Origin: Bradyrhizobium sp. NFR13
Lineage (GTDB): Bacteria > Pseudomonadota > Alphaproteobacteria > Rhizobiales > Xanthobacteraceae
Reading direction: 5' to 3'
NCBI RefSeq assembly: GCF_900114605.1
Contig: NZ_FOTP01000010.1
Coordinates: forward strand, 1-64,000
Length of the DNA stretch: 64,000 bases
Shown: positions 36,259-45,452 of the stretch, one piece after another
How the letters are laid out: each line of letters begins with the position of its first letter
Numbering within the stretch: the stretch's first letter is position 1
The notes under the pieces: generated by a model
The model's input: only the letters and a program-made list of their open reading frames with translations
The model's database searches: none
Told to the model about the DNA's origin: nothing
Program-made: the position numbers and the translations under genes

Positions 36259-37391
36259 CACACGCGCTCCAGGAACATGCTGACATGGGAGGACAAGACC
36301 CCGCCATCGCCATGCAGCAGCGCGACGGAGGCATCCTTGACCTGACGGTTCCCGGCCCTGCCCGTCATCTGCAGATGTGTTTCGACGAGATGCGCCATGG
36401 CGCCGCCGACGCCGCAATGGCCGTAAGAGAGCAGACCGCCATGGGTGTTGAGCGGCATCGCACCATGCTGGCCGAAATGGCCGGCGCGTACGCGTGCCGC
36501 CGCCTCGCCACGGCCGGCAAGGCCGAGGTCTTCCAGCAGCATCGCCAGTGTGATGGTGAAGCTGTCATAGACCGCGGCGTAACGGACGTCGGAGATTTCG
36601 ATGCCCGTCGCCTTCTTCGCACGAGCAATGGCGATCTCGGCGCCGAGTTCGGACAATGCCGGCGCAGCGGTGATGTGCTGATGCGTATGCGCCTGCGCGG
36701 CGCCGCGGACGCGGATTTTCGTCGGGCTCGTCGGCTCATAGCTGACGACGAAGGCCGCCCCGCCATCGGAGACCGGGCAGCAGTCCAGTAGCTTCAGCGG
36801 TGTCGCGATGGTCTTCGAGGCCATCACATCGGCGACGGTGATCGGGTCGTGGAACTGGGCACCGGGATGGGTCATCGCGTGCTGGCGCATCAGCACGGCG
36901 AATTCGGCAAGGTCTTCCTGCGTCACGCCGTATTCATGCATGTAGCGGTTAGCAACGAGTCCGTAATAGGCCGGAATGGTCGGACCCAGCGGCACTTCAT
37001 AGGTGGGATGGCCGACCTGCGCCAGCGCCTGGATCGAGGCATCGCGGCTCTGGCCGGTGAGCCGGTTCTCACCACCAACCACGAGCACATGTCTGGCGAC
37101 GCCGCCCTCAACAAGCTGATGCGCCAGCATCGCCATCGCCATGCCGGTAGCGCCGCCAACCTGAATGGCGTGGGCGTAAGATGGCGTGACGCCGAAATGC
37201 TCGGCGAAGACGGTGGCCAGCATGATGTGGGGCATCGTGGTGGAATAGCCGCACAGGAAGCCGTCGATATCACCGCGCTTGAGGCCTGCGTCGGCCAGCG
37301 CGAGCTCGGCGGCCCGGCTCATCAGGTCGATGGTCGATGATCCCTCGTGCTTGCCGTATGAGAGAAGACCGACGCCGGTGATGTAGCTCAT
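36258..37391 (-). CDS. thiolase-like protein lacking the catalytic Cys (Ltp2/SCP2-like)
   Basis: The 377-residue protein has the thiolase fold, but where thiolases have the nucleophilic cysteine it reads IQVGGATG (76-83), with glycine 80 in its place. The C-terminal NTHGGLLSYGHCGVGG loop is kept, and VYDSFTITLAMLLEDLGL resembles the tyrosine-bearing segment of Ltp2-type retro-aldolases. Ltp2 cleaves the steroid side chain together with a DUF35 partner. The adjacent DUF35 gene supports an aldolase rather than a thiolase role. The substrate is unknown. Confidence 0.82.
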   Translation of the reverse strand: MSYITGVGLLSYGKHEGSSTIDLMSRAAELALADAGLKRGDIDGFLCGYSTTMPHIMLATVFAEHFGVTPSYAHAIQVGGATGMAMAMLAHQLVEGGVARHVLVVGGENRLTGQSRDASIQALAQVGHPTYEVPLGPTIPAYYGLVANRYMHEYGVTQEDLAEFAVLMRQHAMTHPGAQFHDPITVADVMASKTIATPLKLLDCCPVSDGGAAFVVSYEPTSPTKIRVRGAAQAHTHQHITAAPALSELGAEIAIARAKKATGIEISDVRYAAVYDSFTITLAMLLEDLGLAGRGEAAARVRAGHFGQHGAMPLNTHGGLLSYGHCGVGGAMAHLVETHLQMTGRAGNRQVKDASVALLHGDGGVLSSHVSMFLERV

Positions 37392-37407
37392 GCGCGGCTC
37401 CGTTCTC

Positions 37408-38574
37408 TCAATACGACTTCGGCAAACCGAGCGCCTTCTCGGCGATGAAGCTCAGGATCAGCTCGCGGCTGATCGGGGCGATGCGCGGGATCAACGATTC
37501 CCTGAGGTAACGCTCGACGTGATATTCCTTGGCATAGCCGAAACCGCCATGGGTCATCACCGCCTGCTCGCAAGCGTGATAGCCGGCTTCGCCCGCGAGA
37601 TACTTCGCCGAATTCGCAGCAGGACCACAAGGCAGTCCCTGGTCATATTGCCAGCCGGCCGACAGCACCATCAGCCAGGCGGCCTCGAGCTCCATCCAGT
37701 TCTTCGCCAGCGGATGCTGGATCGCCTGGTTCTGGCCGATCGGGCGGTTGAACACGTTGCGCACCTTGGCGTAATCGGCCGCGCGCTTCAGCGCGACCTT
37801 GCCGAGCCCCACTGCTTCCGCCGCAATCAGGATGCGTTCGGGATTCATGCCGTGCAGGATATATTCGAAGCCGTGTCCCTCCTCGCCGATCCGGTCTTCG
37901 ACGGGGATTTCGAAATCGGCAAAGAACAGCTCGTTCGAGTCGACCGCCTTGCGGCCGAGCTTCTCGATCTCATGCACGGTGATCTTCGAGCGATCGAAGT
38001 CCGTGTAGAACAGGCTGAGCCCGTGGGTCGGGCTCTTCACGTCGTCCAGCGGCGTGGTGCGGGCCAGCAGCAGGATCTTCTCGGCCACTTGCGCGGTGGA
38101 GATCCAGACCTTCTGGCCGTTGACGATGTAGCGATCGCCCTTGCGGACGGCGCGGGTCTTGAGCTGCGTGGTGTTGAGGCCGGTATTCGGCTCGGTCACC
38201 GCGAAGCAGGATTTTTCGGTGCCGTCCACGATCGGCGGCAGCATGCGCTCGCACTGTTCGGGCGTGCCGAACACCACCACCGGATTGAGGCCGAACACAT
38301 TCATATGCACGGCCGAGGCGCCCGACATGCCAGCGCCGGATTCCGAAATCGCCCGCATCATGATCGCGGCATCGGTGATGCCCAATCCGGAGCCGCCATA
38401 TTCCTCGGGGATGCAAATGCCGAGATAGCCGGCATCGGCAATTGCCTTGTGGAATTCGATAGGGAAGCCGCCCTCCTTGTCCTTCTTCAGCCAGTAGGCA
38501 TCGTCGAAGCGCGAACAGATCTTCTCGATCGTGTCGCGGATGGATTCCTGGTTGGCGTCGAGGGCGAAATCCAT
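37408..38574 (-). CDS. acyl-CoA dehydrogenase
   Basis: The 388-residue FAD enzyme introduces a double bond into acyl-CoA. CFAVTEPNTGLNTTQLKTRA binds FAD, KVWISTAQVAEKILLLARTT follows, and QAVMTHGGFGYAKEYHVERY with the ESLIPRIAPIS segment is the C-terminal region around the base. Electrons go to ETF. It lies 16 bases before the thiolase-like start and three bases after the CoA-transferase gene in the same operon. Chain-length preference is not evident. Confidence 0.88.
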   Translation of the reverse strand: MDFALDANQESIRDTIEKICSRFDDAYWLKKDKEGGFPIEFHKAIADAGYLGICIPEEYGGSGLGITDAAIMMRAISESGAGMSGASAVHMNVFGLNPVVVFGTPEQCERMLPPIVDGTEKSCFAVTEPNTGLNTTQLKTRAVRKGDRYIVNGQKVWISTAQVAEKILLLARTTPLDDVKSPTHGLSLFYTDFDRSKITVHEIEKLGRKAVDSNELFFADFEIPVEDRIGEEGHGFEYILHGMNPERILIAAEAVGLGKVALKRAADYAKVRNVFNRPIGQNQAIQHPLAKNWMELEAAWLMVLSAGWQYDQGLPCGPAANSAKYLAGEAGYHACEQAVMTHGGFGYAKEYHVERYLRESLIPRIAPISRELILSFIAEKALGLPKSY

Positions 38575-38577
38575 GCG

Positions 38578-39801
38578 TTACAGCTCCGATGTATCGGGAA
38601 TAGCAGCCTGTTTGAGCACGCCATCCTGGTGCATTTTCTCGATCTGCTCGGGCGTATAGCCGACCTCGGCCAGCACTTCGGCATTCTGCTCGCCGAGATG
38701 CGAGGCGAGACGCGACAGATCGACCGGCGTCTTCGACCAGGTCGCGGCGACCTTCATGTTGCGCACCGCGCCTTCGGTCGGATGTTCGACCTGCTGGAAG
38801 AAGTCAGTCGCCACCATGTGCGGATCTTCCATCATGCTATCGAGGGTGTGCATCGGCGCCGATGGCACGTCGGCCTCATCGAGCAATTTGGCCCATTCCG
38901 CCGTCGTGCGCGTCAGGAAGATGCGCGAGAGTTCGGCATTCACCGTGTCGATATGCTGGATACGCTGCGGGAAGGTCGCAAAGCGCGGGTCCTCGAAAAG
39001 TTCCTCGCGGCCGACATGCTTCAGAAAACTCTTCCACTGCTTGTCGTTATAGACCATGGCGCAGATATAGCCGTCCGAGGTCTGATAGGGCCGACGGTCC
39101 GGCGACAGGTGACGACCATAGCCGCCTTTGTCGAGCGGCGGATCGAAGGTGAGACCGCCCATATGGTCACCCATCATGAAGCCTGCCATGGTCTCGAACA
39201 TCGGAATATCGACGCGCTGGCCCTCGCCGGTGCGGTCGCGATGCACGATGCTGGCGAGGATGGCGCCGAGCGCATTGAGGCCGACAATACGATCGACCAG
39301 CGCATTCGGCACGTAGCGCGGCACACCGTCGGGGCTGATCCGCGCATTCAGGGCCGCGAGCGCGGTGGCCCCCTGGATCAGGTCGTCATAAGCGGGCTTT
39401 GCGGCATAGGGGCCAGCCTGGCTGAAGCCGAAAACGCCGGCATAGATCAGGCGCGGATTGATCTTCGACACCACGTCGTAGCCGAGATTGAGCCGCACCA
39501 TCGCCGCCGGACGGACATTGTAGACCAGCACATCTGCGGTCGCGACCAACTTCAACAGTGCTTCGCGGCCCTCTTCCTTCTTGAGATCGATGCAGACGCA
39601 GCGCTTGTTGCGGTTGGTGTTGAGGAAGATCGGCCCCATGCCGGGATTGCGCATCGGCCCGATTGCGCGGACCACATCGCCATCGGGAGACTCCACCTTG
39701 ATCACATCGGCGCCGTAGTCACCCAGCGTCTGGGTGCAATAAGGCCCCATCATCACCGAGGTCATGTCGATGATCCTGATCCCTTGAAGTGGTCCCGCCA
39801 A
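38578..39801 (-). CDS. CaiB/BaiF family CoA-transferase B
   Basis: The 407-residue protein is a class III CoA-transferase. It opens with LQGIRIIDMTSVMMGPYCTQ and contains LGDYGADVIKVESPDGD, FLNTNRNKRCVCIDLKK, NVRPAAMVRLNLGYD and MMGDHMGGLTF. Asp at about residue 168, in the region following GATALAALNAR, would be the acyl carrier. The enzyme moves CoA between a donor acyl-CoA and a free acid. It probably activates or recycles the pathway acid. A paralogue lies at 42992. Confidence 0.85.
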   Translation of the reverse strand: MAGPLQGIRIIDMTSVMMGPYCTQTLGDYGADVIKVESPDGDVVRAIGPMRNPGMGPIFLNTNRNKRCVCIDLKKEEGREALLKLVATADVLVYNVRPAAMVRLNLGYDVVSKINPRLIYAGVFGFSQAGPYAAKPAYDDLIQGATALAALNARISPDGVPRYVPNALVDRIVGLNALGAILASIVHRDRTGEGQRVDIPMFETMAGFMMGDHMGGLTFDPPLDKGGYGRHLSPDRRPYQTSDGYICAMVYNDKQWKSFLKHVGREELFEDPRFATFPQRIQHIDTVNAELSRIFLTRTTAEWAKLLDEADVPSAPMHTLDSMMEDPHMVATDFFQQVEHPTEGAVRNMKVAATWSKTPVDLSRLASHLGEQNAEVLAEVGYTPEQIEKMHQDGVLKQAAIPDTSEL

Positions 39802-39968
39802 AGTCGTTTGCTCCCGAAAAGCGTGTGGTCGGGCGCCGATAGCGCCCCTGTTGGCTTCGTCTTAGCGGGAGCGGCTTTGCAGGCGCAAGGGCGCCAGACG
39901 CGGAGCCGTATGCGCGGGAAGCCGGTACAGGCGGGGATGGTAGCGCGCTGGACCGCCCCACTCTCCGC

Positions 39969-40077
39969 CTGTCGTCGCCCGGCTTGACCGGGCGATCCAG
40001 TAAACTCAGGGCCATCGGCGTGTACTGGGTCACCCGGTCCTAGCGCGCAATTGCGCGGACGGCCGGGTGACGACAGA
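39969..40077. repeat. composite palindromic repeat
   Basis: The region begins TGTCGTCGCCCGGC and ends GCCGGGTGACGACA, which are imperfect inverted arms, and has an internal CCGGCTTGACCGGGC unit and CGCGCAATTGCGCG. This is a typical intergenic repeat of Bradyrhizobium-group genomes. It sits between two CoA-cluster genes, so the transcript passes through it or restarts here. Confidence 0.65.
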
Positions 40078-40082
40078 GGAGT

Positions 40083-41615
40083 TCACGCCTTCATCATCTC
40101 CCGCAGCTCGGTTTTCAGCACCTTGCCGTAATTGTTCTTCGGCAGCGCATCCAGATAGACGTAGCGCTTCGGGCGTTTGAAGCGAGCGATATTGGCGAGG
40201 CAATGCGCGTCGAGCGCAGCATCGTCAGCCGCAGCGCCCGGTTCCAGCACCACGCAGGCGACCACGACCTCGCCCCAATCCGGCTCCGCCACACCGATCG
40301 CCGAGACTTCCCGCACGGCGGGATGTGTCAGCAGCGCCTCCTCCACTTCGCGCGGATAGATATTGGTACCACCGGAAATGATGACGTCCTTGGAACGGTC
40401 GGACAGCGTGAGAAAGCCGTCCTCGTCGAGCCGCCCGACATCGCCGGTGCGCAGCCAGCCGTCCTTCAGCGTCTCGGCATTGGCCTTGTCGTTGTTCCAG
40501 TAGCCGAGCATCACCGCCGGCCCCTTGGCCTCGACCTCGCCGGTTTCACCGACCGGCAAAGGCTTACCATCGGCATCGGTGATCCGCACTTCCATGACGC
40601 TTTGCGCCGGCCCGACCGAAGCAAGGCGTTCGAGATAACGCGGGTGATCGACATCCGCATGAAACGCGCGCGGCAGCGAGGTGATGGTCATCGGCGATTC
40701 ACCCTGACCGTAGATCTGTACGAAGCGCTGCCCCATGGTGGCGATGGCGTCGCGGATGTCGGCGAGATACATCGGCCCGCCGCCATAGACGATGGTGCGG
40801 ATGCCCTCGCCGCTCTCGCCGCGCTTCTTCGCGGCATCGACGAGGCGCCGCACCATGGTCGGTGCTGCGAACATCGCGACATCGCCGAGTTGCTTGCCGA
40901 GTTCGAGCACTTCGTCGGGCTCAAAGCCCTGGCTCTCAGGTACAACATGCCGCGCGGCCATGCGGACATGGATGAAATTATAGAGGCCGGCACCGTGCGA
41001 GATCGGCGCGGCATAGAGGATCGCGTCCGTCTGGTGCACCTGATCCACATCGGCGAGATAGCACATGGACATCGCCACCAGATTGCCGTGGCTGAGCATC
41101 ACGCCTTTCGGTCGCCCCGTGGTGCCCGAGGTATAGAACAGCCAGGCGAGGTCGTTGTCCTCGCGCGGCAACGGCACCAGCGACATCGGCTCGCCATGCT
41201 GCAATTCGCGATAGGTCTCGCTGTCGATCGAGAGCATCTGCATGCCGGTCGGCAGGTCTTCCTCCACCTGAACAAGCGCGTCACGGCTGTCGTCGTCGAC
41301 AAAGGCCAACCTCGCGCCGGCATTGTCGCAAATCCATGCGGCCTCGCGGCCATGCAGTTTGGCATTGATGGGGATCGCGACAGCGCCGATCCACCACACC
41401 GCATAGATGCATTCGAGATATTCGGTGCAGTTTGACGCGAACAGCGCGACGCGGTCGCCAGGCTGAATGCCGTAATCACGCATCAATCCCGCGCCGATCG
41501 CTGCAGCACGGCGCGCGAATGTGGCGTAATCAGCCTGGACCGTGGTGCCGGTCAGCAGCGCCGGCGCTTGCGGATGCAGGTGCGCCGACGATGCCAGCCA
41601 TTGTGCGACATTCAT
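40083..41615 (-). CDS. AMP-dependent acyl-CoA synthetase
   Basis: The 510-residue ANL-superfamily enzyme activates a carboxylic acid to acyl-CoA via acyl-AMP. The P-loop-like AMP-binding motif is LAWLFYTSGTTGRPKGVMLS, the A5 core is around VQIYGQGESPMT, TGDVGRLDEDGF is motif A7 and NYGKVLKTELREMM holds the C-terminal catalytic lysine. The first pathway step, activation of the imported acid, is probably its role. Its start is 15 bases after the thiolase stop. Confidence 0.88.
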   Translation of the reverse strand: MNVAQWLASSAHLHPQAPALLTGTTVQADYATFARRAAAIGAGLMRDYGIQPGDRVALFASNCTEYLECIYAVWWIGAVAIPINAKLHGREAAWICDNAGARLAFVDDDSRDALVQVEEDLPTGMQMLSIDSETYRELQHGEPMSLVPLPREDNDLAWLFYTSGTTGRPKGVMLSHGNLVAMSMCYLADVDQVHQTDAILYAAPISHGAGLYNFIHVRMAARHVVPESQGFEPDEVLELGKQLGDVAMFAAPTMVRRLVDAAKKRGESGEGIRTIVYGGGPMYLADIRDAIATMGQRFVQIYGQGESPMTITSLPRAFHADVDHPRYLERLASVGPAQSVMEVRITDADGKPLPVGETGEVEAKGPAVMLGYWNNDKANAETLKDGWLRTGDVGRLDEDGFLTLSDRSKDVIISGGTNIYPREVEEALLTHPAVREVSAIGVAEPDWGEVVVACVVLEPGAAADDAALDAHCLANIARFKRPKRYVYLDALPKNNYGKVLKTELREMMKA

Positions 41616-41630
41616 GATACAGAACCCGCA

Positions 41631-42800
41631 TTACTTCGCGGGCTCGAGGATCGAGACGTAATTCGCCACTGCGGCGCCGCCCATATTGAAGATGCCGGCG
41701 AGTTTGGCGTTCTTGATCTGCATGCCCTCGGGTGCCTGATCGAGCAATTGCATCGCGCTCAGCACATGCATGGACACGCCGGTGGCGCCGATCGGATGGC
41801 CCTTGGCCTTGAGGCCGCCCGACGGATTGACCGGCAGCTTGCCGTCCTTCTGGGTCCAGCCTTCCTTGATGGCGCGTGCGCCCTGCCCGCGCGGCGTCAG
41901 GCCCATGGCTTCGTATTCGATCAGTTCGGCAACGGTGAAGCAGTCATGGGTCTCGACGAAAGAGAGATCGCCAAGTTCGACGCCGGCCGACTTCAGCGCC
42001 TTCTGCCACGCTACGGTGCAGCCTTCGAATTCGAGGATGTCGCGCTTGGACATCGGCAGGAAATCCTGCGCATGGCCGGTAGCCCTGATGTTGACCGCCT
42101 TGCCCATGGTCTTGGCGGTCTCGGAATCCGTCAGCACCAATGCGGCGGCACCATCGGACACCAGCGAGCAGTCGGTGCGCTTCAGGGGACCGGCGACGAA
42201 CGGGTTCTTCTCACTTTCCGAACGACAGAATTCAAAGCCGACATCCTTGCGCATCTGCGCATAGGGATTGTGGACGCCGTTGGCGTGGTTCTTGGCGGCG
42301 ATCATCGCCAGTGCATCGGACTGGTCGCCATATTTCTGGAAGTATTTTTGCGCGATGCCGCCGAACACGCCGGCGAAGCCCGCAGGCGTCTCGCCGTCTT
42401 CCGGCAGGTAGGACGCGCGGAGCAGGTTCTTGCCGATCTCCGGCCCTGGCGTTTTGGTCATCTGCTCGACGCCGACGACGAGGACGATCTTGGCAGCACC
42501 GGCGGCAATCGACTTGATGCCCTGATGCACAGCGGCCGAACCGGTGGCGCAGGCATTCTCGACGCGTGTGGCAGGCTTGAAGCGCAAAGCCGGGTCGGCC
42601 TGCAGCACCAGCGACGCGGTAAAATCCTGCGGCGAGAAACCGGCGTTGAAATGACCGAGCACGATTTCATCGACATCCGATGCGGAGATGCCGGCATCGG
42701 CCATGGCTTCAGTCGCGACGCGCACCACCATGCTCTCGACGGTCTCGGCGTCGAATTTTCCGAAAGGCATATGCGCCCAACCAACGATGCTGGCAGTCAT
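41631..42800 (-). CDS. SCP-x-type thiolase/acetyl-CoA acetyltransferase
   Basis: The 389-residue protein keeps the nucleophile Cys84 in RVENACATGSAA and the GHPIGATG loop with its histidine. The HDCFTVAELIEYEAMGL motif and the closing GIFNMGGAAVANYV place it with SCP-x/Ltp-type thiolases rather than classical PhaA, where the last cysteine would read CIGGG. It probably cleaves a 3-oxoacyl-CoA. GGGAGAACGACC precedes the ATG at 42800. It and the Cys-less thiolase form a pair of unlike thiolase enzymes in one cluster. Confidence 0.85.
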   Translation of the reverse strand: MTASIVGWAHMPFGKFDAETVESMVVRVATEAMADAGISASDVDEIVLGHFNAGFSPQDFTASLVLQADPALRFKPATRVENACATGSAAVHQGIKSIAAGAAKIVLVVGVEQMTKTPGPEIGKNLLRASYLPEDGETPAGFAGVFGGIAQKYFQKYGDQSDALAMIAAKNHANGVHNPYAQMRKDVGFEFCRSESEKNPFVAGPLKRTDCSLVSDGAAALVLTDSETAKTMGKAVNIRATGHAQDFLPMSKRDILEFEGCTVAWQKALKSAGVELGDLSFVETHDCFTVAELIEYEAMGLTPRGQGARAIKEGWTQKDGKLPVNPSGGLKAKGHPIGATGVSMHVLSAMQLLDQAPEGMQIKNAKLAGIFNMGGAAVANYVSILEPAK

Positions 42801-42850
42801 GGTCGTTCTCCCGGTTTCAATTTCGCAATTGCGATAGATATAGCGCGGCT

Positions 42851-42985
42851 TCAGTCCTGTGACAGGCTTTTCATCGTCCGCACGCACATGGCGGTTATGC
42901 CCGCCCAGTCACCGGCGCGGATCAGTGCAGCCGGGCAGATCCAGGAACCGCCAACTGCGAGGACCATCGACTCGCTGGTGGCCTG
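42851..42985 (-). pseudogene. C-terminal remnant of KDPG aldolase (eda)
   Basis: A reading frame runs from about 42985 and ends in TGA at 42851. It gives VLAVGGSWICPAALIRAGDW followed by AGITAM, which is the end of 2-keto-3-deoxy-6-phosphogluconate aldolases. The whole N-terminal barrel is missing and no start is present. The fragment lies between the second CoA-transferase and the thiolase genes. It may be what is left of an Entner-Doudoroff-type gene that once belonged to the sugar-acid locus nearby. Confidence 0.6.
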
Positions 42986-42991
42986 GCTGGT

Positions 42992-44215
42992 CTAGATGAT
43001 GCCCATCTTCCGAAGCGCGTCGATCTTTCCGCCATCGTAGCCGAGGGTGGACAGAATCTCGTCGGTGTTGGCGCCGAGAAGCGGCGGCGCGCGATAGTCG
43101 GTGATCGGCGTGCCTACGAAAGTCAGCGGATTTCGCACCAGCGATAGCGCCGCCTCGAACGGATGTTCCACCTTCACGCGCATGCCGCGAGCCTGAACAT
43201 GCGGGTCCGAAAAAACCTGATCGAAATCGTTGATCGGGCCGGACGGCACGCCAACGGCCTCCAGACGTTCCAGCCAGTAGGCGACCGGCTGCTTCAGGAA
43301 CAGACCGGCGTAGATGGCCATGATCTCCTTGCCATGGGCGACGCGATCATTGTTCTTCAGGAAGCGCGGATCTTTCGCGAGGTCCGGCTCGCCGAGCACT
43401 TCGCATGTCCGCTGAAACTGGCCGTCATTGCCATTGACGATCATGATCTCGCCATCGGTGCAACGGAACACGCCGGCAGGCATGCCGCCATTGCCCCAGG
43501 TGCCGCGGCGCGGCGGGACTTTGCCATGGATGAGATAGGGTTGAAGCCAGTGCGACAGCGAGGCGATCACCGTGTCGAAGAGACAGGCATCGACATGCTG
43601 TCCTTCCCCGCCATTGGCATCGCGGTGATAGAGCGCCGAGATGACGCCGATGGAGGCGTTGAGGCCAGTCATATAGTCCACGATCGAGGGACCGACCTTC
43701 ATTGGGCCCTCGCCCGGCTCGCCGTCGAGATGGCCGGTGACGCTCATGAGACCGCCCATCGCCTGCAGGATCGCATCGTAGCCGGCACGCGTGGCATAGG
43801 GACCTGTTTGTCCGAAGCCCGTCACGGAGCAGTAGATGATGCGCGGGTTGATGGCTTTGATCGCATCGTAGTCGAGGCCATACCGCTTGAGGTCGCCTAC
43901 TTTGTAGTTTTCCAACAACACGTCGGCCGTCTTGACGAGTTCGCGAATGATCTCCTGGCCTTCAGGCTTGGCCACATTGACCGTGACTGACTTCTTGTTC
44001 CGATTGGCGCAGAGATAGAACCCATTGTCGTGCCGGCCACCGTCCGGATCGTTCAGATAAGGAGGGCCGAAAGCGCGGGAATCGTCACCGGTTCCAGGGC
44101 GTTCGATCTTGATGACCTCAGCGCCGAGATCCCCGAGCATCTGACCGGCGATTGGGCCGGCAAGCACCCGCGTCATATCGATAACCTTGATGCCCGAAAG
44201 CGGCAGAGCCGGCAT
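42992..44215 (-). CDS. CaiB/BaiF family CoA-transferase A
   Basis: The 407-residue class III CoA-transferase opens with LSGIKVIDMTRVLAGPIAGQ and has MLGDLGAEVIKIERPGTGDD, CANRNKKSVTVNVAKPEGQE and NYKVGDLKRYGLDYDAI. Asp in SIVDYMTGLNAS (about residue 177) is the expected acyl-carrying residue. It is the first gene of the acyl-CoA cluster and starts behind AGGAGG. It resembles formyl-CoA or succinyl-CoA:carboxylate transferases. Acid substrate unknown. Confidence 0.87.
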   Translation of the reverse strand: MPALPLSGIKVIDMTRVLAGPIAGQMLGDLGAEVIKIERPGTGDDSRAFGPPYLNDPDGGRHDNGFYLCANRNKKSVTVNVAKPEGQEIIRELVKTADVLLENYKVGDLKRYGLDYDAIKAINPRIIYCSVTGFGQTGPYATRAGYDAILQAMGGLMSVTGHLDGEPGEGPMKVGPSIVDYMTGLNASIGVISALYHRDANGGEGQHVDACLFDTVIASLSHWLQPYLIHGKVPPRRGTWGNGGMPAGVFRCTDGEIMIVNGNDGQFQRTCEVLGEPDLAKDPRFLKNNDRVAHGKEIMAIYAGLFLKQPVAYWLERLEAVGVPSGPINDFDQVFSDPHVQARGMRVKVEHPFEAALSLVRNPLTFVGTPITDYRAPPLLGANTDEILSTLGYDGGKIDALRKMGII

Positions 44216-44396
44216 GCATTCCTCCTGCTATATTGTTCGTCGCGTCGGCCACGGTGAACGTGTGAGGCGAGCGCTTACAGGAAAATCAGCCCGCGTGCAC
44301 TGCTTTGTGAGCATGAGGGCTATCCCGTTCCAGCGGGCGGAACGGTGGGCTTCGCAGCAGGCTTGGCGTGCGTGGCGAGCGCTCCCCGCCCGGCGA

Positions 44397-44410
44397 AGCG
44401 AAGCTTCGCT
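44397..44410. repeat. REP-like hairpin, AGCGAAGCTTCGCT
   Basis: AGCGAAGCTTCGCT is a perfect 14-bp palindrome within a GC-rich segment between the two minus-strand operons. It sits just downstream of the DenD-like gene's stop codon and could mark its transcript end, though no T-tract follows. Confidence 0.4.
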
Positions 44411-44431
44411 AGGCGAGGAGAGGTTAAAAAC

Positions 44432-45418
44432 TCAATCGACGAACTTGCCGCCGAGTTCATCCTCGATATGGATGCGGATGATGTCGTCGAAGGTCTTCTC
44501 GGCGGTGGTGAAGCCGAGCTTCAGCGCCCGCGCCGTGTCGAAATCGCGCGGCCAGCCGGAGACGATACCGGTGATCACAGGATCGGTTTCGCGCTTGATG
44601 CGGGCGACGACATTCTTGCCGGCCACGCGCTCCAGCGCAGCGATCTGCTCGCCGACGGTGACCGACATGCCGGGCATCGAGAGATTGCGCCGCGGGCCCA
44701 TGGCTTCGAGGTCCATGGTGCCGGCGTGGACGAGGAAGCCCACTGCCGAGCGCGGCGACGCGTGCCAGTGACGGACATCCTCGGACACCGGCAGGATGGC
44801 TTCCTTGCCGGCCAACGGCTCGCGAATGATGTTGGAGAAGAAGCCGGAGGCAGCCTTGTTCGGTGCGCCCGGACGGACGCAGATGGTCGGCAGGCGGATG
44901 CCAATGCCGTCCAGAAGACCCTTGCGGGTGTAGTCGGCGATCAGCATTTCGCAGATCGACTTCTGGGTGCCATAGGAGGTCAGCGGCGTGTGAATGAACT
45001 CGTCGCCGATCTTGTCGGGGAACGGCGCGCCGAATACGGCGATGGACGAGGTGAAGACCAGCCGCGGCTTATAGCCGCCACCGATAGCGCGGATGGCGTC
45101 GATCAGGTAACGCGTGCCATCAAGATTGATGCGGTAGCCCTTGTCGAAATCGGCCTCCGCCTCCCCTGACACGATGGCGGCGAGATGAAAGATGACTTCC
45201 GGCTTGTGGGCGACCAGCGGCGCGGCGGTCCTGGGATCGGCGAAGTCCGACGTCACCAGTTCGATCGGAATCGACGCGCCCGCAGGCTTCGCCGGCGCCA
45301 CCACGTCCTGCAGCGTCATGCGGGTGATGTCGCGATTGCCGAGACGGCCGTCTTTCAGCAGACGTTCGGTGAGCTTGCGGCCAACCATGCCGGCGGCGCC
45401 GAGGATGAGGATATGCAA
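44432..45418 (-). CDS. denD: NAD-dependent sugar-acid dehydrogenase, DenD-like
   Basis: The 328-residue protein has an extended SDR fold with GAAGMVG at 7-13 and a YGTQK catalytic Tyr/Lys pair. The length and the closing DELGGKFVD agree with D-erythronate dehydrogenase (DenD), which oxidises D-erythronate to 2-oxo-D-erythronate. The gene begins with TTG, preceded by AAGGAAA, and is the last gene of the importer operon. DenI (isomerase) and DenK (kinase) are not present, so the name is by resemblance. Confidence 0.7.
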   Translation of the reverse strand: MHILILGAAGMVGRKLTERLLKDGRLGNRDITRMTLQDVVAPAKPAGASIPIELVTSDFADPRTAAPLVAHKPEVIFHLAAIVSGEAEADFDKGYRINLDGTRYLIDAIRAIGGGYKPRLVFTSSIAVFGAPFPDKIGDEFIHTPLTSYGTQKSICEMLIADYTRKGLLDGIGIRLPTICVRPGAPNKAASGFFSNIIREPLAGKEAILPVSEDVRHWHASPRSAVGFLVHAGTMDLEAMGPRRNLSMPGMSVTVGEQIAALERVAGKNVVARIKRETDPVITGIVSGWPRDFDTARALKLGFTTAEKTFDDIIRIHIEDELGGKFVD

Positions 45419-45452
45419 GGGAGGTTTCCTTTTCTTGATCTTGGTTCTTGGC

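Noticed and set aside
37390-39987. 865-codon open frame on the plus strand
   Set aside because: It runs antisense to the acyl-CoA dehydrogenase and CoA-transferase B genes, is rich in His, Arg and Asp as expected of a high-GC shadow frame, and has no domain.
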